From contig JAPDRO010000001.1 in assembly GCA_030247885.1 (NCBI GenBank), positions 744,001 to 808,000 on the forward strand: a stretch of 64,000 bases of DNA, read 5' to 3'. The stretch comes from Taxawa tesnikishii (nom. ined.) (Eukaryota; Ascomycota; Dothideomycetes; Dothideales). The position numbers were made by a program, and so were the translations under genes. Shown one piece after another: positions 45,859 through 58,918 of this stretch (position 1 is the first letter of the stretch; each line of letters begins with the position of its first letter). The notes under the pieces are model-generated. The model was not told the origin of the DNA and did no database searches. It was given only the letters and a program-made list of their open reading frames with translations.

Positions 45859-47669
45859 TCACAGACTTTCGTATGTACAGTAGTATACAATTTGTGACAT
45901 GTGTTCTTTGGTAAGGATCCGTATTAAGGACCCGGAGGACCAGGGGCTTCCCCTATTATCGTAACGTGGTGGCGCAAATGGGTTGTATGGACCCGTCGCT
46001 GGAGATGCTTGCATAATGGGCGGAAGAGGAAGAGACGATCCTTGAGAAAATGTTGGCAATGGCGGCCCAGCAAGTCTAGAGCCGGGTGAGGGAAGTAAGG
46101 GCGCGCTCGACTGGTTAACTGCGAGATGCGGCGGCGGTTGTTGCACTTGGGACATTCCCTGTGGAATGAACGGCGGAGGCGGCGGAGGCGGAACATACGG
46201 TTGCTGGTGGCCTTGAGGAGGAGGGTGGGGAGCATTACCAGTCATGGATGCTTGTGGCATTGGAAAGCTGCCTGTTCTCCTCCGGACGTTTCTCCCTAAG
46301 TCAGGACTCTGCGCCTCACGCTCAGAAGATGTACCGTATCCAGAAGCCGCACTTGACGACTGCGCAGTGGGAGCGCCACCAGCAGCTCTGCGGGTCCGCG
46401 GTGATTGCGGTCTGGGAAGGTGACGCTCACCACCGGATGTTTGCGTTACCACAGCCAGTAGGTAATCCCTTTCTCTCTTGTAGAACTCCATGTCCTCACT
46501 GAGCTCCTTCACCTGCTGCTCAAGCTTCGAAATCGTGGCAGAAGCCTCTATCTCCTTCTTTTTCGCCTCTCTCGAAACCTTGCGCTCGCGCCCGCATTGC
46601 GCCGCCTCTTTTCGTCCGCCACACGAGAAGCAGCCTGCACATCGACAGGAAGTTGGACAGTGCCGGAAGTCGTCTCCAAAGTCATCATCTGATACGTGCT
46701 AGCCCCTCCCGGAGACGATATAGGAATCCCGACAAAGCTTTGACTCGGGTTACGGTCCGGATGTCCGGGGAGTGCTGATGCTGACCGGTATTGGTCCGCC
46801 GGCCCAGGCACTCCACTTGCTGGATCTGACGTGACCGCAAACCGAGCGGGAGCAGGAGGAGGCAGTGAAGTGAGCTGAGTGGCAGGCGAAGTCTGGTCGG
46901 CTTGGCTGTAGGAGGAATACGAAGTGCTTGGACTTGCGCTCATAGACGGTCCTCTTGCCAGGGTAGTGGCTCCTTGACTGGTTCTTCTGGGGAGAGGAGC
47001 CGATGTAGGCGGAAAGCCGTAACTCGGTCGCGTACCTGCAGGCGGTGTAGGCAGAGGAGGCACTCCTGACGTACCTGGCTCTATGGTATAAGCGTGTGAA
47101 CGCGGCGAAGAAGGCGGAAACGGCATCTGTTGTGCGTTTATGGTCGCGCTCGATGGGTTTAGTTGATTCAGGCTTGCAGCTCGGTGTAGCAGTGGGGAGC
47201 GCGGGGTGAGTATGCGTCTTCCTTGACGGTCCGTTGACTCGTTGTACGGGGTACTTTGAGGTGCGCGGGAAGAGTGTTGCCCGTACGGCACGCTAGTTGC
47301 TATTGGTGGAAGGGGTCGGCCAGCCGTCTGTGGTGATTCGAGCTCCCCCACTTTCCTCCTCCTAGGTAGTTGGCCTGTTGTTTCTGTAGGTTGCGCAGGG
47401 TTGAGAATGGCCGGTAGCGCTCCGAGTCGCGACAGGCTGGGAGAGAAGCTACCGCCCGTCATGTTCGGAGCACGCGGTAGGGGTGGTAACTCGAAGCCCC
47501 GGCCCGAAGGCGGTCCAAACCTTTGCGTCAAAGGTGAAACTGCTGCTGAGGGTGGAGCGGAAGACGTGGACGCATACTGCTGTTCGTGAGAAGCGCCCAG
47601 CGCATTTCTCGAGCCACCGTCATTGCCAGAGCTTGCAGGAGGGCCTTGCGGAGAAGGCCGCTGTGACAT
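45859..47669 (-). CDS. bZIP transcription factor (N-terminus unresolved)
   Basis: Nuclear basic-leucine-zipper regulator. The coding frame runs from at least 47669 (first in-frame ATG, MSQRPSPQGPPAS) and is open up to 47963 without an ATG, so an upstream exon is likely. The first 370 residues are Pro/Ser-rich and disordered. The basic region is KRRRNAGASARFRERRK, with the invariant N and R, followed by a heptad region ISKLEQQVKELSEDMEFYKRERDYLLAVV. The C-terminal tail is Pro/Gln-rich with a PPPPPPPF run. The frame breaks inside the basic region in the T run 46559-46563 (plus strand). One added base gives RRKKKEIEASATISKLE and joins basic region to zipper. The exact C-terminus is also uncertain. 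No finer family assignment is made. Confidence 0.83.
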
Positions 47670-48360
47670 GAAATCCTTCCCTTGTGCCCTCTTGTCTTCC
47701 CACGATCCGGACCATGAGCGGTACGGTTCTTCGAAGCGTTTCTTTTCTCCGGATTGTCGGTCGAGTCCCCGCGATACCGGTGAACTATATAACGGAGAGT
47801 TGAACTCCTCTAAAGCTGGATTGTAACCAAAGGGGCTATGAGGACGACCCGGATCGTGGTGAAGACTGTGGTGAGAGCGAACAGCGAGGCCTGTGACAGC
47901 CACGGTGGCAGATGAGGTGGGACGCCGAAACGTCCTCGAGCAGAAAGCTGTTGGAACACGCAACTAGGCCGGACGGACGTCTTCGTGTTGCTGTGTCCAA
48001 ACAAGACGACAAGTGATTAGTACTGGCGGCGACGACTGGCAGCTGACATAGCTCCGCAAGCTGCGCGCAGGTTAAACTGTTGGACGTATGTACAGGAGAG
48101 AACGAGGCGGACTGCTGTGAGGCGCGCGCCTGTCAGCCAGTCGAGTGGTGCAGCGACACGAGGGAGCGATGGTGGTGCGGTGGGATCCGAGACTGGGCTT
48201 GGACAGCAGTGGTAGTGGTAATGGTAGTGGACGTATGAGGCAGCGAGAGCAAAAGGACAGAAGAACACCCGCTAGACCAGACCCGAGCCAGTCATATATG
48301 ATCTGCAGGCGTGATGCTCAGGAGCGGTGTGAGGAAATGACAGCAATGCCCAGTGCAGAG

Positions 48361-48434
48361 CCAGAGCCGGGAGCCGGGAGCCAGGAGCCAGTAGCCAGGA
48401 GCCAGGAGCCAGGAGCCAGGAGCCAGGAGCCAGT
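48361..48434. repeat. 7-bp tandem array (GGAGCCA)
   Basis: About nine tandem GGAGCCA/GGAGCCG units with two T substitutions, in the gene-free region upstream of the bZIP gene. Confidence 0.85.
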
Positions 48435-48757
48435 GCAGTGCGGTCAGACAGCGCAGACCGACGAAACTACTTTACCTCCGTTGGCTCTAAAGTACTGGGA
48501 GTGGTGACTAGTCTACTGCCGTGAGGAGCTACGGCAGCTCTGCCTGTACCGTAACCAGACGCAAGTGATAGCTTCCAAACCGCATTCGGCATGGGAGGAG
48601 CAGCATACATCATTCGTAGAGCATGCCGGGATGGGCAAGCGAATCAACATGTATGCGGCATGGTCGACTGGGGTCGCGCGGAAAGCGGGAGACGTTGCTG
48701 ATGCGAATGTTCGTGCTCGCGGCCTTGTCACACTAGCCAGCCAACTAGAGCAGAGTA

Positions 48758-48806
48758 GGCCAGCAGGCCAGCAGGCCAGCAGGCCAGCATGCCAGCATGC
48801 CAGCAT
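48758..48806. repeat. 8-bp tandem array (GGCCAGCA/TGCCAGCA)
   Basis: About six units. The first copies read GGCCAGCA and the later ones TGCCAGCA, showing a sequence change along the array. Confidence 0.85.
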
Positions 48807-50867
48807 CCTAGCACCCCCAGCGCAGCGCTGCACGATGGGAAGCCGCCCTGACCCTGGCCCTGGCCCTGGCAGCCTGGCTCTGCCACGCCAGAAACCCACC
48901 GAAGAGCGTGGCCCAAACGCCTTTCCGAGCCTGGCTACTGACGGGAACGGTGAACTGTGGGCTCTGCTAACGCTCCAGTACCGCCCTAACGAAGTCACGG
49001 CCCTGCATGGAAGCTTGGGCTGCCTCGAGTAATCTATCGGGTTACCGAGTCGCCGTCATCGCAACATTGCAAGATAATGCGAGTATGACTTAGAGCCTGC
49101 TTGGCTGGACGCCGCTGCCAGTGCGAGCGCCAGTGCCAGAGCGTCGATGATGCCTTGCATCGCTCGTCCGCCGTCCAGCACCGTCCTCAGCATCCTGGTC
49201 GCGCGCCGAAGCACGAGGGCCCGCCAGTCAGGTAGCGAGCGCAGCCATGGCATTGCACCAGGCACGCTCCCACATCCCGGCCGTCCCAGGCGGTGGTTGT
49301 GTGGCCGAGGGTGTGCGCGGCTTGCAGCTCTGCAGATCGGTTCATTCAGCACCCTCCAAGCCTAGTCGGCCCTCGTCACACTCGCTCACCAACATCCGGG
49401 ATACGAACCTTTGGCGCGGCCGCGCATTAGCTTCTAGCGCAGAAGGGCGACGCTGTTCTGTTCCACCGGAGGGTGCCGTGCTGGATGTGGCTGTCAGGTT
49501 GAGACCGCCGGCAAGTTTTCAAAAGAGCAGACACGCCTGAACATCAAATGTCTCTCCCCCCGCGTGGATAAAGGCTGTTTCGCAGGAAGCTTGCGGATTG
49601 CCCAACCTAATTTCGCCTGCAGCAATGGGAAGCGATACCGGTTAAAACCCGTATGAACCACCATTCACGCTCCGGCACCCGCACACGCATAGGGTACACA
49701 TAGCGACAGGCACGTGGACATTGTACTCACGGCGACGTCTCTCGGCCCGCCCAAAACAGCCACACGTACACGGCTCCCATGCTACTGTAGGCAAACAGCC
49801 GCAGACAGTTTACCGTTCTACCAGCAGTGGCGGTTTTGTGCATGAGATGCAACAATTGCCCGCACTGTTTCTGCTGTGGCTGGCGTGACGAGCCGTGCGA
49901 TCTCACGTCACTCTGCAATGTCAGCACCCCCTCCCATCGCGGAGCTGATCTATTGCCATAAAAGGCACGATCCGGGAACAAGCTGCATCCCCCAATGCTG
50001 GCTCCCTCTTCGGCAGACATGGCCAATTCGTCAACCACCACAAAAGTTGTTGCTCTCGTCATTGGCTGGATAGGTCGACGTGTCGGCCCGCACACGTCTC
50101 TGCTGCTGCGTTGGTGGAGCAGTGCAGATTGGGCAGCAACAGGTGCGTGTTCCCGCACGCTCTTACACGGACTACGCTCTGCGCGGGAGAGCCTATCCAC
50201 AGCCTTCGTGCTCGTACGATGGTGATACCAAGGCCTATATCTGGGACATTGCATAGCGCGATTGCAGTGCGTGGACCCATGGGAGCCATCCCTGAGGCGC
50301 GTGAGACGACATTGCGATGGCTGGTTGTCGTCTTAGGTTCGCCCTGTCATTGGGGCCTGCTGCATCGCATACATAGTCCGTCATGTGCCGCTAGCGAAGA
50401 CAAGCTTAGTAGACCATAAACCTTCCGTTGATCGAAAATTGGGCTGCGCAGCTGCCAGCACAGCGCATCGGTAGGCCCTCCCGCGGAACGGCGCCAATTT
50501 ATCATTGGCCGGTTCACATGATTTTCGGCCACGCAGGTGACTGCGCTGTCCTCGCAACATCCTACGCTAATGTATGATACTGTGCATCGGCGCGCTGCGA
50601 GCACACAAGAACTGCATCCTGGCCAGAGTTATCGAGGCCCTTACCATGCACTCGGCCGCCCGGAGTGTCCGCTGAGCAAGTTCACCAACAAAGCTCGCGC
50701 GCCGTCAGCAAATCCTGTCAATGACGAGTTAATCTGGTGGCTTGCTCCTCAGACCCTCTCTGCGACGATGATGCTATGCAGCGGTGGCCAGCGGGTGTCC
50801 CGCCGAACGGCTTCCATCGCTACCAAAAGGCGACAAACCTTCTCGAAGCTGAACGCACGCCCCCCCT

Positions 50868-50890
50868 CCTCCTCCTCCTCCTCCTCCTCC
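50868..50890. repeat. (CTC)n tract
   Basis: Seven to eight CTC units followed by C- and T-runs, in gene-free DNA. Confidence 0.8.
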
Positions 50891-52243
50891 CCTCCCCTTT
50901 TTTTCTCTTCGAAGCTTCGGAAGCATTCACACATGACCTGCGAACGGGCCATTAATTCTAAGGGAGCGAGAGCCGGTCAATCGTCGTAGTTATACCTGAC
51001 GCCGAGGATGGATGGTACCGGCGCGTCGGCTATACCACGGTCGGGCTAGTGGAGTATAGCCAAGGATGGGCTGTCTTGCAGGCTGCAGGTCTTGCAGAAC
51101 AAGTCAAACAGGGATCTCCTCGCACATGAACAGCATCCGCTGCGGGTTGTCCCCACTGCGCAGCAGGTCGGCAGCAGTAGCTCGCTGCGGGTTTTGACTG
51201 CATACCGTTGCAGCGGGGTCCCAGCGGGAGGGTTCTATGACGATAGTCGTACCGGCAAAAGCACTTCTCCGACCGTTCACTGCGGACCTTCCACGTTGCT
51301 CCCTCCTAGCTCGCTAACCGTCCTGTCATCTAACGACTCCAGACAAAATCGTGGTCGGCGAAACGTTAGAACAACACCCCGCCTTCTTGACACTGCTGAC
51401 CAGCTGTTAACCGCGGCCGGGCTGCGACTGTTCGTGTTTCGACTCGTGCGTCAAGCGCTCGTCATCAGTTCCTGCAACCTCGACGCCTTCTCATCAGCCG
51501 GCCGGACTTAGCCTACTTAGCTTGATTGACGGATCATCCTCGTGGCATCCCTGTACAGCGGATGACGCGACAGGCCCCTCCTGCATTTTCCGTATGGTTC
51601 GACTCGTGGCCGCCATGCCACGGCGTTTCGCGCTGCGCCCAGAGAGACGCGCTGCTGCTTATGCATGCACTTACGCTACGCGCACCCCCCCCTTTGCCCG
51701 TCAAAATGCGTTGTGGATGGCTCGCCTACACGCTCCCCATATGCTGTCATCCTACCAAAATGCGGGACACGTGCAGGAAGAGGCTCTTGGTTCCTGGTGC
51801 ACCGCAGCTCATCGTTCTACATATCACCCTCCCTCTTTTGGACGAACAACATGCGGGCGTACGTCCGGTTCCGTTCGAAGCCGTCTTCTTTTCGTGCGCT
51901 CCCACGGACCAAGCAAGCCGTCAGCGACGATCGTTATCACACGCAGAGACGCGGCAGGAAAAGCGGCAAGAAACCGTTATATGGTCCCCGCGCGTTATTG
52001 CTCTACTTTCTCCTCCATCACGTCAACCGTGCGTGCTAATTCAAACGACATTTCCAAAAACAACTGCAGCACGACAACTGCGGCAATGACGCACTTTGAA
52101 CGAACTCTGATCTTATCTAGGGCTCGCAGGCGCTTGGTCGGCCACAATCTGCATGCTTGCTATGTATGTCCATGCGCCCAAGAGTGTTCAACATTCGCGC
52201 AAGCGCGCCATGTCCGTCATCACCTTCGTCGAAACTGGGCACT

Positions 52244-53253
52244 CTAGGCGCTCGCCCGAAGCTTGAATTTGTTTAGTGGGCAGCCAGCGACACCAATGTT
52301 GACCTTGAATAGAGCTCCGTGATACTTTGTGCTGTCGGGGTACTTGTCCGGATCCTCTTCCTCAGCGCTTGTGATGTACAGATCCTCACCGGCAATTCCA
52401 GGGCACGTTACACACCTAGTAGGCAGTTCGATCTGTGCCACGACCTCTCCCTGAGGGTTGACTCGCACGACCTTGCCAGTGCCGAACAACGCAACCCAGA
52501 AGTGTCCCTCAGCATCCTGGCAATGGCCATCCGGAACACCGCCTTCGATGGGGCACTTGAACCAGTCCGTCTCGGTCGACTGGTCGTAATTTCCCGTCTC
52601 GGGGTCGAACGAGTACGTCTTGATTGCTCCAGTGGGCGAGTCGGTCAGGTAGACTGTCTTGTTGTCGAGAGTCCACGACATGCCGTTCGGGATAGTCACC
52701 CCTTCCTTCATACGGTGAAGGCTCAGGTCAGGATCGAGGCGGAAGATGACACCTGCATCTCACAGTCATTACCATAGTCTATATCCTCACACAAATCTAG
52801 CGAACCTTCTGGGCCAGGCTCCTCGACCTCGAGCGGATCGTTCATGGTTCCAACCCAATACCTGCCCTCAATGTCCACGGCACCATCATTGCCTCTTTGG
52901 CGGTTGGCCTTGCCTTCCTTCGAGCCTTCCTTGGCTTCCTCATCCGTCCAATACTTCTTGATGTACTTCCACTCATGCGTCTTCTTGTTCATGATGCCGT
53001 AGCCCTCCTTTCCACCGAAGATGAACTCGTCTGGCCTTCCCTCAATGTCTGCTGTCGTGCCGATGGCGATGGGCAGGTCAATCTGTTTGTGGGAGGATGG
53101 ACCTTTGTTGAGGTCGACTGTATGAAGCTGCTTCTTGACAATGTCTACAAAACGGAGTGTGTTGGTGTCCTTCTCCCAGTAGGGCGCTTCGCCCAAGGAA
53201 CAGGATACTGGCAGCCATGGCTCGGTGACCTTGTAGTGCTTGATGTCTGGCAT
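52244..53253 (-). CDS. SMP-30/gluconolactonase family protein
   Basis: Six-bladed beta-propeller lactonase of the regucalcin/gluconolactonase family, probably cytosolic (no signal peptide). Two exons: 53253-52806 and 52752-52244, 318 aa. The 53-bp intron joins EEPGPEG to VIFRLDPDLSLHRM; its donor GTTCGC is weak but the frame and homology fit. Metal-binding positions are recognisable: LGEAPYW (Glu), PNGMSW (Asn) and YLTDSPTG (Asp), plus GNDGAVDIEGRYWVGTM in the middle. A charged insertion (EEAKEGSKEGKANRQRG) lies at about residues 104-120. The physiological substrate is not deducible. No frame breaks. Confidence 0.88.
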
Positions 53254-55405
53254 GGTTACGGTGTGAGGATGTTGCGATATGTTCGATTTGATTGATCAGC
53301 GGTTTATAGCAGCAGAGACAAATTGGATTGGTGTGGTAAAGGATCCCTGTGCAACAGAATGTTGTCGAGATGATGCGGTTTTTCCTCACTCACTCATCAT
53401 AAACACCCCACCACTCCCCACCCCGCGGCGAAAGAAACGACGTCATGGCGAACGGCCTGTTGTCTCTCGGACCGTCTCTCCGAACGTCTATATCTTGTAT
53501 AATGCACATAGCCAACCTCAACTGAAGCAATTGCCGTTCATCCAGGAATTGCGAAGCCAACACAGTTCAGGACGCTACTGTTGATCCTGCGCGACTGATG
53601 TGGACGTGAGTCTTCACGGCAGGACGGCTGCGCTTCTCCGCTTGCGGTACAGCACCTCTATGTATGGTAATACCTGCAATATGCAGGCCTTTTCGCCATG
53701 TACAACGACAGCCATCTGTCTGGTTCCGAATTCCAGCGAATCGACCTCATCCCGCCCGCCCTTGTGGATCCAGACGTCGCAAGCGAAGCTGTTGTGCAAC
53801 TGCACAGCTGATGACTGGCGGCGACGTACAGCATCGTGCACCACACGTGCACAAGAACCTATTTCGCGGAAGACCCGCAGGCACACAGCGCATGTCACCA
53901 ATCTGACCCAGGCTTATACCCTGCCTTCCGCCTTTCCTATCGGGAACCTCTCCAGTCCCGCTTGACACGTCGTGCCGTGCTTCGTGTTACGGCATGCCGA
54001 GGGTTCCCAAATAGAAACGGAAGACTTCAATAATATTCCCACGCAGTGATTCTCGTATTGCAAACGAGATGAGATCACGGTTCACTTGAGGTCCCGCTTT
54101 TCGTCGTGACCAACGGGACTGGTCTCCAAAAGCCATAGCAAGCCTGCGACCCATGCGAGGTGGAAATTCGACACTGGCGATCAGCCAATCGTTCCCCGCC
54201 GAATCCTTGCATGGATCCTCAGCCAGCGAGAATCCTCAGGCAGCAAGAATGTTCTTTTCCTGGTACCGAGTTTGCACATCTTTCACCCCTACCGGAGTTT
54301 CTACTGCAAAGGGTTAATAGTATGCCTGATATCCTTCGGGGCCGCAGCTTCGCCAAGATTTCTATTTCCGTGCGACATGGTCCGGAAGACAATCCGCTCT
54401 GGGATACTGCTTACGCTTTCCCAAGGCACGGCTCACACAGGATCCTACCGACGGTCGCTGAAAAGGGAATGCTCGACCAACGATTCTGGTAATCGACCTG
54501 CGGAAGTAGCAACGGTCAATTCCCGCTCGTACGCTTCGCGCACTACTCCACGTTAGGCCAGCTTGTCAAGGAGATTGTTGTTCAAGATGACATGATACAC
54601 CACGTTCGGCCATAGGCGATCGAGAACAGAGGATCCACCCGCTCTCCTGAACCTAACCAGTCGGCCGACGAGCCAATACTGCGATTGGTAACGGTGCGGG
54701 AATCCTCGTTGCTTGACGTTTTGTAAGACTTTTTGGGTTGGGGAGGGAATGGGCAAGAAGACGGGTAGATGTTTGCACTCTTCACACCAGTAAAGCCTGC
54801 ATTGACTTTCGCTCCTGCGTTGATCGCTTTTCTCGAACCACCGACTGCCATGCGCGAGTATTGAATGTTGACGGCAACAACAATGAATTGTCAAGTCAAC
54901 CTTTAGCGTTTCTAGGGCGGCAAGGAACGTGTGTTGACGGGAACAGAGTGCATTGAGAGTGCGACCAAGTAAGGAGAGAGTGTCCATCTTCAATCATCTT
55001 TCACATACCCTACCCTACACAAGCCGCACAAATGGCCTTTTGTATGCAACCTCCTGGAAAACGAGTGAGTCAAAGGCAATGGAATGGTCACGGATTGTGA
55101 AACGTATGCAACGACGCTGCCGTACGGTGCAACATGCTCAGCCATACCCATGTTGCAGCCCTATGTTGCCAAACCCTTCTCTGGTCTATCTGCATCTTCG
55201 TTCTTCTCCCCGTCAAGGCCGACGAACCCGAGTTCCTTCTCTTCGCCGGGCGTTGCCATGACGAAACAAATCCGCTCGATTCCGGACGAGCAACGAACAG
55301 TCCCGTGATCTCCTCCTGTCCCAGCATCCCACAAAGAATTCCGTACTCATCTCCCGCATTCCATGTGGCCCGACGTTCCACTTGAACGGGAGCTTTCCTT
55401 CTCCT
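53254..55405. other. Intergenic region, no supported gene
   Basis: About 2.15 kb between two minus-strand genes. It should hold the SMP-30 promoter and the dynamin-like gene's 3' UTR. Short open frames are present on both strands but none has a recognisable domain. Confidence 0.4.
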
Positions 55406-58253
55406 TCACTCTTGCGGATCAGTCAAACTGGCGAGCTTTTCTTGAGCTTGAACGATGTTGTCGCGCTCCTCCTTCAACTCGGAGCGGCGAACTTCCCGGC
55501 GTGGATCCTCGGCAAGCAGCCGTGTACAGTGATCTCGGGCTTGGAGGCCAGTTAGCATGCTGTTTGTTGATCGCGAACGGGGTTCTTCTTGCACTTACCG
55601 TCGTCTCCCTCCACCTCCAGACCGCCCTTCAAGTATGCGGCCAGTCCATCGCGACAACCGCCGAAAAGCTCGACCAACACACCCTGAACAACATGGTCGA
55701 CAAAGCGTGAAGAAGCCACCACATAGTAGCCACACACCTTGCCCATGACATCGACCTCGGCTTGGTACAGGTCGGGGCCGAGCTCTTTACGAATCTCGTT
55801 ACGCACCTTGCTGTTCTCGAGCTTGTTCTCTCGGTCACTGCCTTCAGTCTCCTTGCCAGTCTTCGCTTCAATCTTGTCAAGATGTTCGTTCGCACGTCTC
55901 TCGAATCGTTCATCCATAAGTCTGGCAAACTCTTTGGTACAGCTTTCCGTGATCGCATCTTCGCTGATGGCCCATGGTCTCTTGAGTTTCGATTCCAAGT
56001 CGAAGAGACGACGGCTGGCTTTTCTTTGCTCTTCGATGCAGAGTGACAAGAACGCGTCTACCAGTCTCTGGACTCTTCCGTAGAACTCGGTGCCTACCCA
56101 TTGTCCGCATGCTCCCTCCAAGAGCTCTTGCAATTTAGCGTTGACAAGCCCCGCCATTCTGTTCAAGAACGTCTCCATGGCCTTGTCCCATTGTTGTACA
56201 CTCTGAAGACGCAGCTGGTCGATTGCTCTGGTGGAGGTTTCGTTACGTACCGAGAGCGACGAGCCTCGCTGTAACACGGCACGCAGTTCACCCAATGTCC
56301 ATTTTCCTGGGATTTTGAACAGAGTTCTGACAGCGGACCCGGACAAGCTGTTCTGGAAGCGGGCAGAGGTGATGGAAGATGGCGTTTGGACATCGGATTC
56401 GAGTTTGGGACGTTTTGAACTCGGAGTTGGACAAGGTGTTGATTCGGTGCCCTCATCTCCAGACGACAGTTGAATGACCTCACTGACAGTTCGCTTGCCA
56501 GGCTTCGAAGATGGTGTGGAGGTGGTAGGCTTGCTTGGAGCTGGTTTGCTTCGAGTCGGCTTGCTTGAGACCGGCTTGGCTGGAGTCGCTGGCGTGTTCA
56601 TGGCCAGTCTAGGCCTGAGTCGTCCGATTTCAGATCGAAAGTTCTCAATCAGCTTACGGATATCGTCATGAAAGTCTCCGCCATCTTCACCGTCCACGTT
56701 CTGCTTCACCAATGTGGTATAGTGATTCAGTGCATCCAGAATTTGACCCTGCGCGTTCTCCGGAGGATCCGGGTATTGCTCAAGCTCATTTCCGAGCGTG
56801 AGCAGTCGCTCGTTCAGCAGTGAAAATATTCCGGGAGGCTCTCGTGGATCTTGAATGCCAGTTGCTGGGAGAGGTATGTTCTTAACTTTTCCGTTCCGCA
56901 GCGCTCCGCATAGCCGACAAAAGAGGGCGTGGACCAAGGCGCTTGTCTGGCAAAGTATTCAACCTCCTCAACACGAGCTTCCCTGTAGGTGATTCCATCA
57001 TCGAGCTGTTTCTGGGAAGGCTGCTTCGTGACGAAGTAGCCGTGTCCCACTCTGTACCTTTCTCCTCTCAAGATGCCCAGGATGTCTTTCCAGAGTTTGT
57101 CAGAGTCGCCCTCTGGCAGCCTATCGGGCTTGGTTAGAACGGCTGCAGAGAGCGTCAGTGCCTCAGCAAGCATCGTGTATCCTGGGGTAACACACCGATA
57201 CAACGATCCATAGCACCTGGGATATCGTGAAGCATACTCGAGGTGATAGAGTTTGCAATGTCGCCTTCCATTGCGCAGGCCAAGAGGATGAGTGAGGCTT
57301 TGTCTCTGAGATAATTCTCGACGAGTGTCCTCACAAGGGTGACCAGATACCGCTTGGTTCCGTCCTCCGTCTGTGAGATGACTCCGGGCAGATCAACAAA
57401 AGCTAAGTTGGCGAGGTCGGGGCTCTCGATCTACTCGTGTCAGCTTCAAGCGGACGTCTTCGCTCAAATGACACTTACATCTATGCGAACGATATTCGGA
57501 GAAAACTCCACTCTGTGTGACAGCTCTTCAACTGGGACCGATGCACACACATACTTGAGGGGATCGTCCCCGGGGTTGAGAATCGCAAGCTGTGCACGAC
57601 GCAAGATATCTTCCAGATCGGTCGGGTTTTCAGTGGTCGCAATGACGGTGGTTTGGGGAACATGTCCTTCTGCCACGGGCCGTATGGCAGGAGATTGCCA
57701 TGGGCATCTTGAAAGATGTTGTCGTAGAAGCTGTATTTCTTAACGAGACTGACCCTGCATTTCCAGGGTCCTACGCTTGACGACGTTGTGATTTGCAGCG
57801 GACACTGCGCTCAGATTAGCTCATGCGTTGGAAGGTGCGCGTCGTTGGCCGTCTTACTCTCGTACACGTGCCGCTGCTACGCGGTACCTTGATGTCACAA
57901 AGAGCTTCGATGACGCTGCTCTTTCCAGCATTTTGGTCGCCGACGATGACGACCTGAGGAAGCTCGTGCTGAATGTCCTCGGTGACTAGTTCGCGAACCT
58001 GCTCGATGGCCTGCATGAGTTCTTTCACACAATGACCGAGCGACACCATGGCATCATCCACAGTCATGGCGTCTGATTGGGGAATCTGGACGGTGGGTTG
58101 GTGCTCGTCTTGCATGATTGTGTCTGGTGAAGCCGCTGCGTTCGGGCCTGAGTCTCGCGTGGGCAACACAGCGTTGAAGTGGCAGGAAGGAGGTAGAGTG
58201 GTCGCTGTCTCCTCAGGTGGCTCTTGCTTAACCCCGCTTCTCGTCCTCACCAT
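55406..58253 (-). CDS. Dynamin-like large GTPase (Mx/DRP type) with SUMO-motif-bearing insert
   Basis: Dynamin-superfamily GTPase, about 878 aa. Minus-strand exons: 58253-57858, 57803-57479, 57430-57196, 57142-55599 and 55539-55406. G1 is GDQNAGKSSVIEAL, G2 lies in SGTCTR+CPLQIT, G3 is DLPGV and G4 is TKPD. The stalk follows (IFSLLNERLLTLGNELEQYPDPPENAQ), then a Lys/Pro/Ser insert with VIQLSSGDE and SSKRPKLES, more stalk and a GED (LLAEDPRREVRRSELKEE). No PH or membrane helix is seen. Three single-base breaks: near 57777-57778, at 57673-57674 (TGGCAG, expected PYGPWAEGHV) and in the G run 56833-56835 (SLPGIFSLLNE). With one base added at each, all exon phases agree. Either consensus errors or an ageing gene; the conserved motifs favour the former. 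Confidence 0.85.
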
Positions 58254-58830
58254 GTTGTGCGGAGGTGAGGAAAAGGTGAGGAAAAGGTGAGGGCGTGATG
58301 ACGAAGAGGTGAGGGTGTGATGAAGGAAGAGGGATGGAAGCAGCGGAAGAAGAAGAAGCGCAAGCAGGAGAAGCTGGACGTGAGCGGAGAGCGATATGAC
58401 AAGAGAGCACGGACCAAGGCCGTGACTGAAGTGAGAATGGCATGCATGGCAGCGTCTTCACGTTTGCGCGGGTATGATGTAATCGTCGATGGCACTTGAA
58501 TGGGACTCACTCACTTGTTCTCGCTACTGCAGCAGTGTTTGCCTGTGATGCACAGCAAGATGACTTGGGTTCGCGCAACGTTGACATCGACGCTGAACAG
58601 AGCGTTCTACATGCCTCACACCCGTCGTGCTCTTTGCTGGAAAAGATATCGTGGGGATTGAGACGATCAAACACTCAGCAGCCCAGTTACTTATCGCGCC
58701 TGTCATGGCCTACGTTGTCAAACCAATGGGCCTGTTCAAGGACAGATATGACATTTCTTGCGGGCGGACCGTCCTTTAGCAAACTGTCCGAGCTGCTGAT
58801 CCGCAAGGCCGTCTTGCGCTCAACGATGCT

Positions 58831-58918
58831 GAGTGAAGCGAGGTGTAGTGAAGTGCATTGGAATGAAGCGAGACGGAGTGAAGTGGAGTGAAGTGGAGTG
58901 AAGTGAGGTAAGGTGAGG
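58831..58918. repeat. Degenerate (AGTGAAGTGG)n repeat
   Basis: Irregular purine-rich copies of a GAAGTGGAGT-like 10-mer, best conserved at 58876-58900. Confidence 0.7.

Larger units (their letters stand above)
47964..52243. other. Longest gene-free region
   Basis: About 4.3 kb upstream of the bZIP gene. GC-rich open frames are present but show no domains, coding bias or splice-linked homology I can recognise. It holds 7-bp (48361-48434) and 8-bp (48758-48806) tandem arrays and a CTC tract (50868-50890). It probably combines a long bZIP leader/promoter with anonymous DNA. Confidence 0.4.

Noticed and set aside
51597-51607. tRNA B-box-like GGTTCGACTCG
   Set aside because: No matching A box or foldable cloverleaf upstream; single chance match.
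51522-52247. Plus-strand open frames in the gene-free block before the SMP-30 gene
   Set aside because: Overlapping frames of similar length on the same strand, no domain, and compositionally like surrounding spacer.
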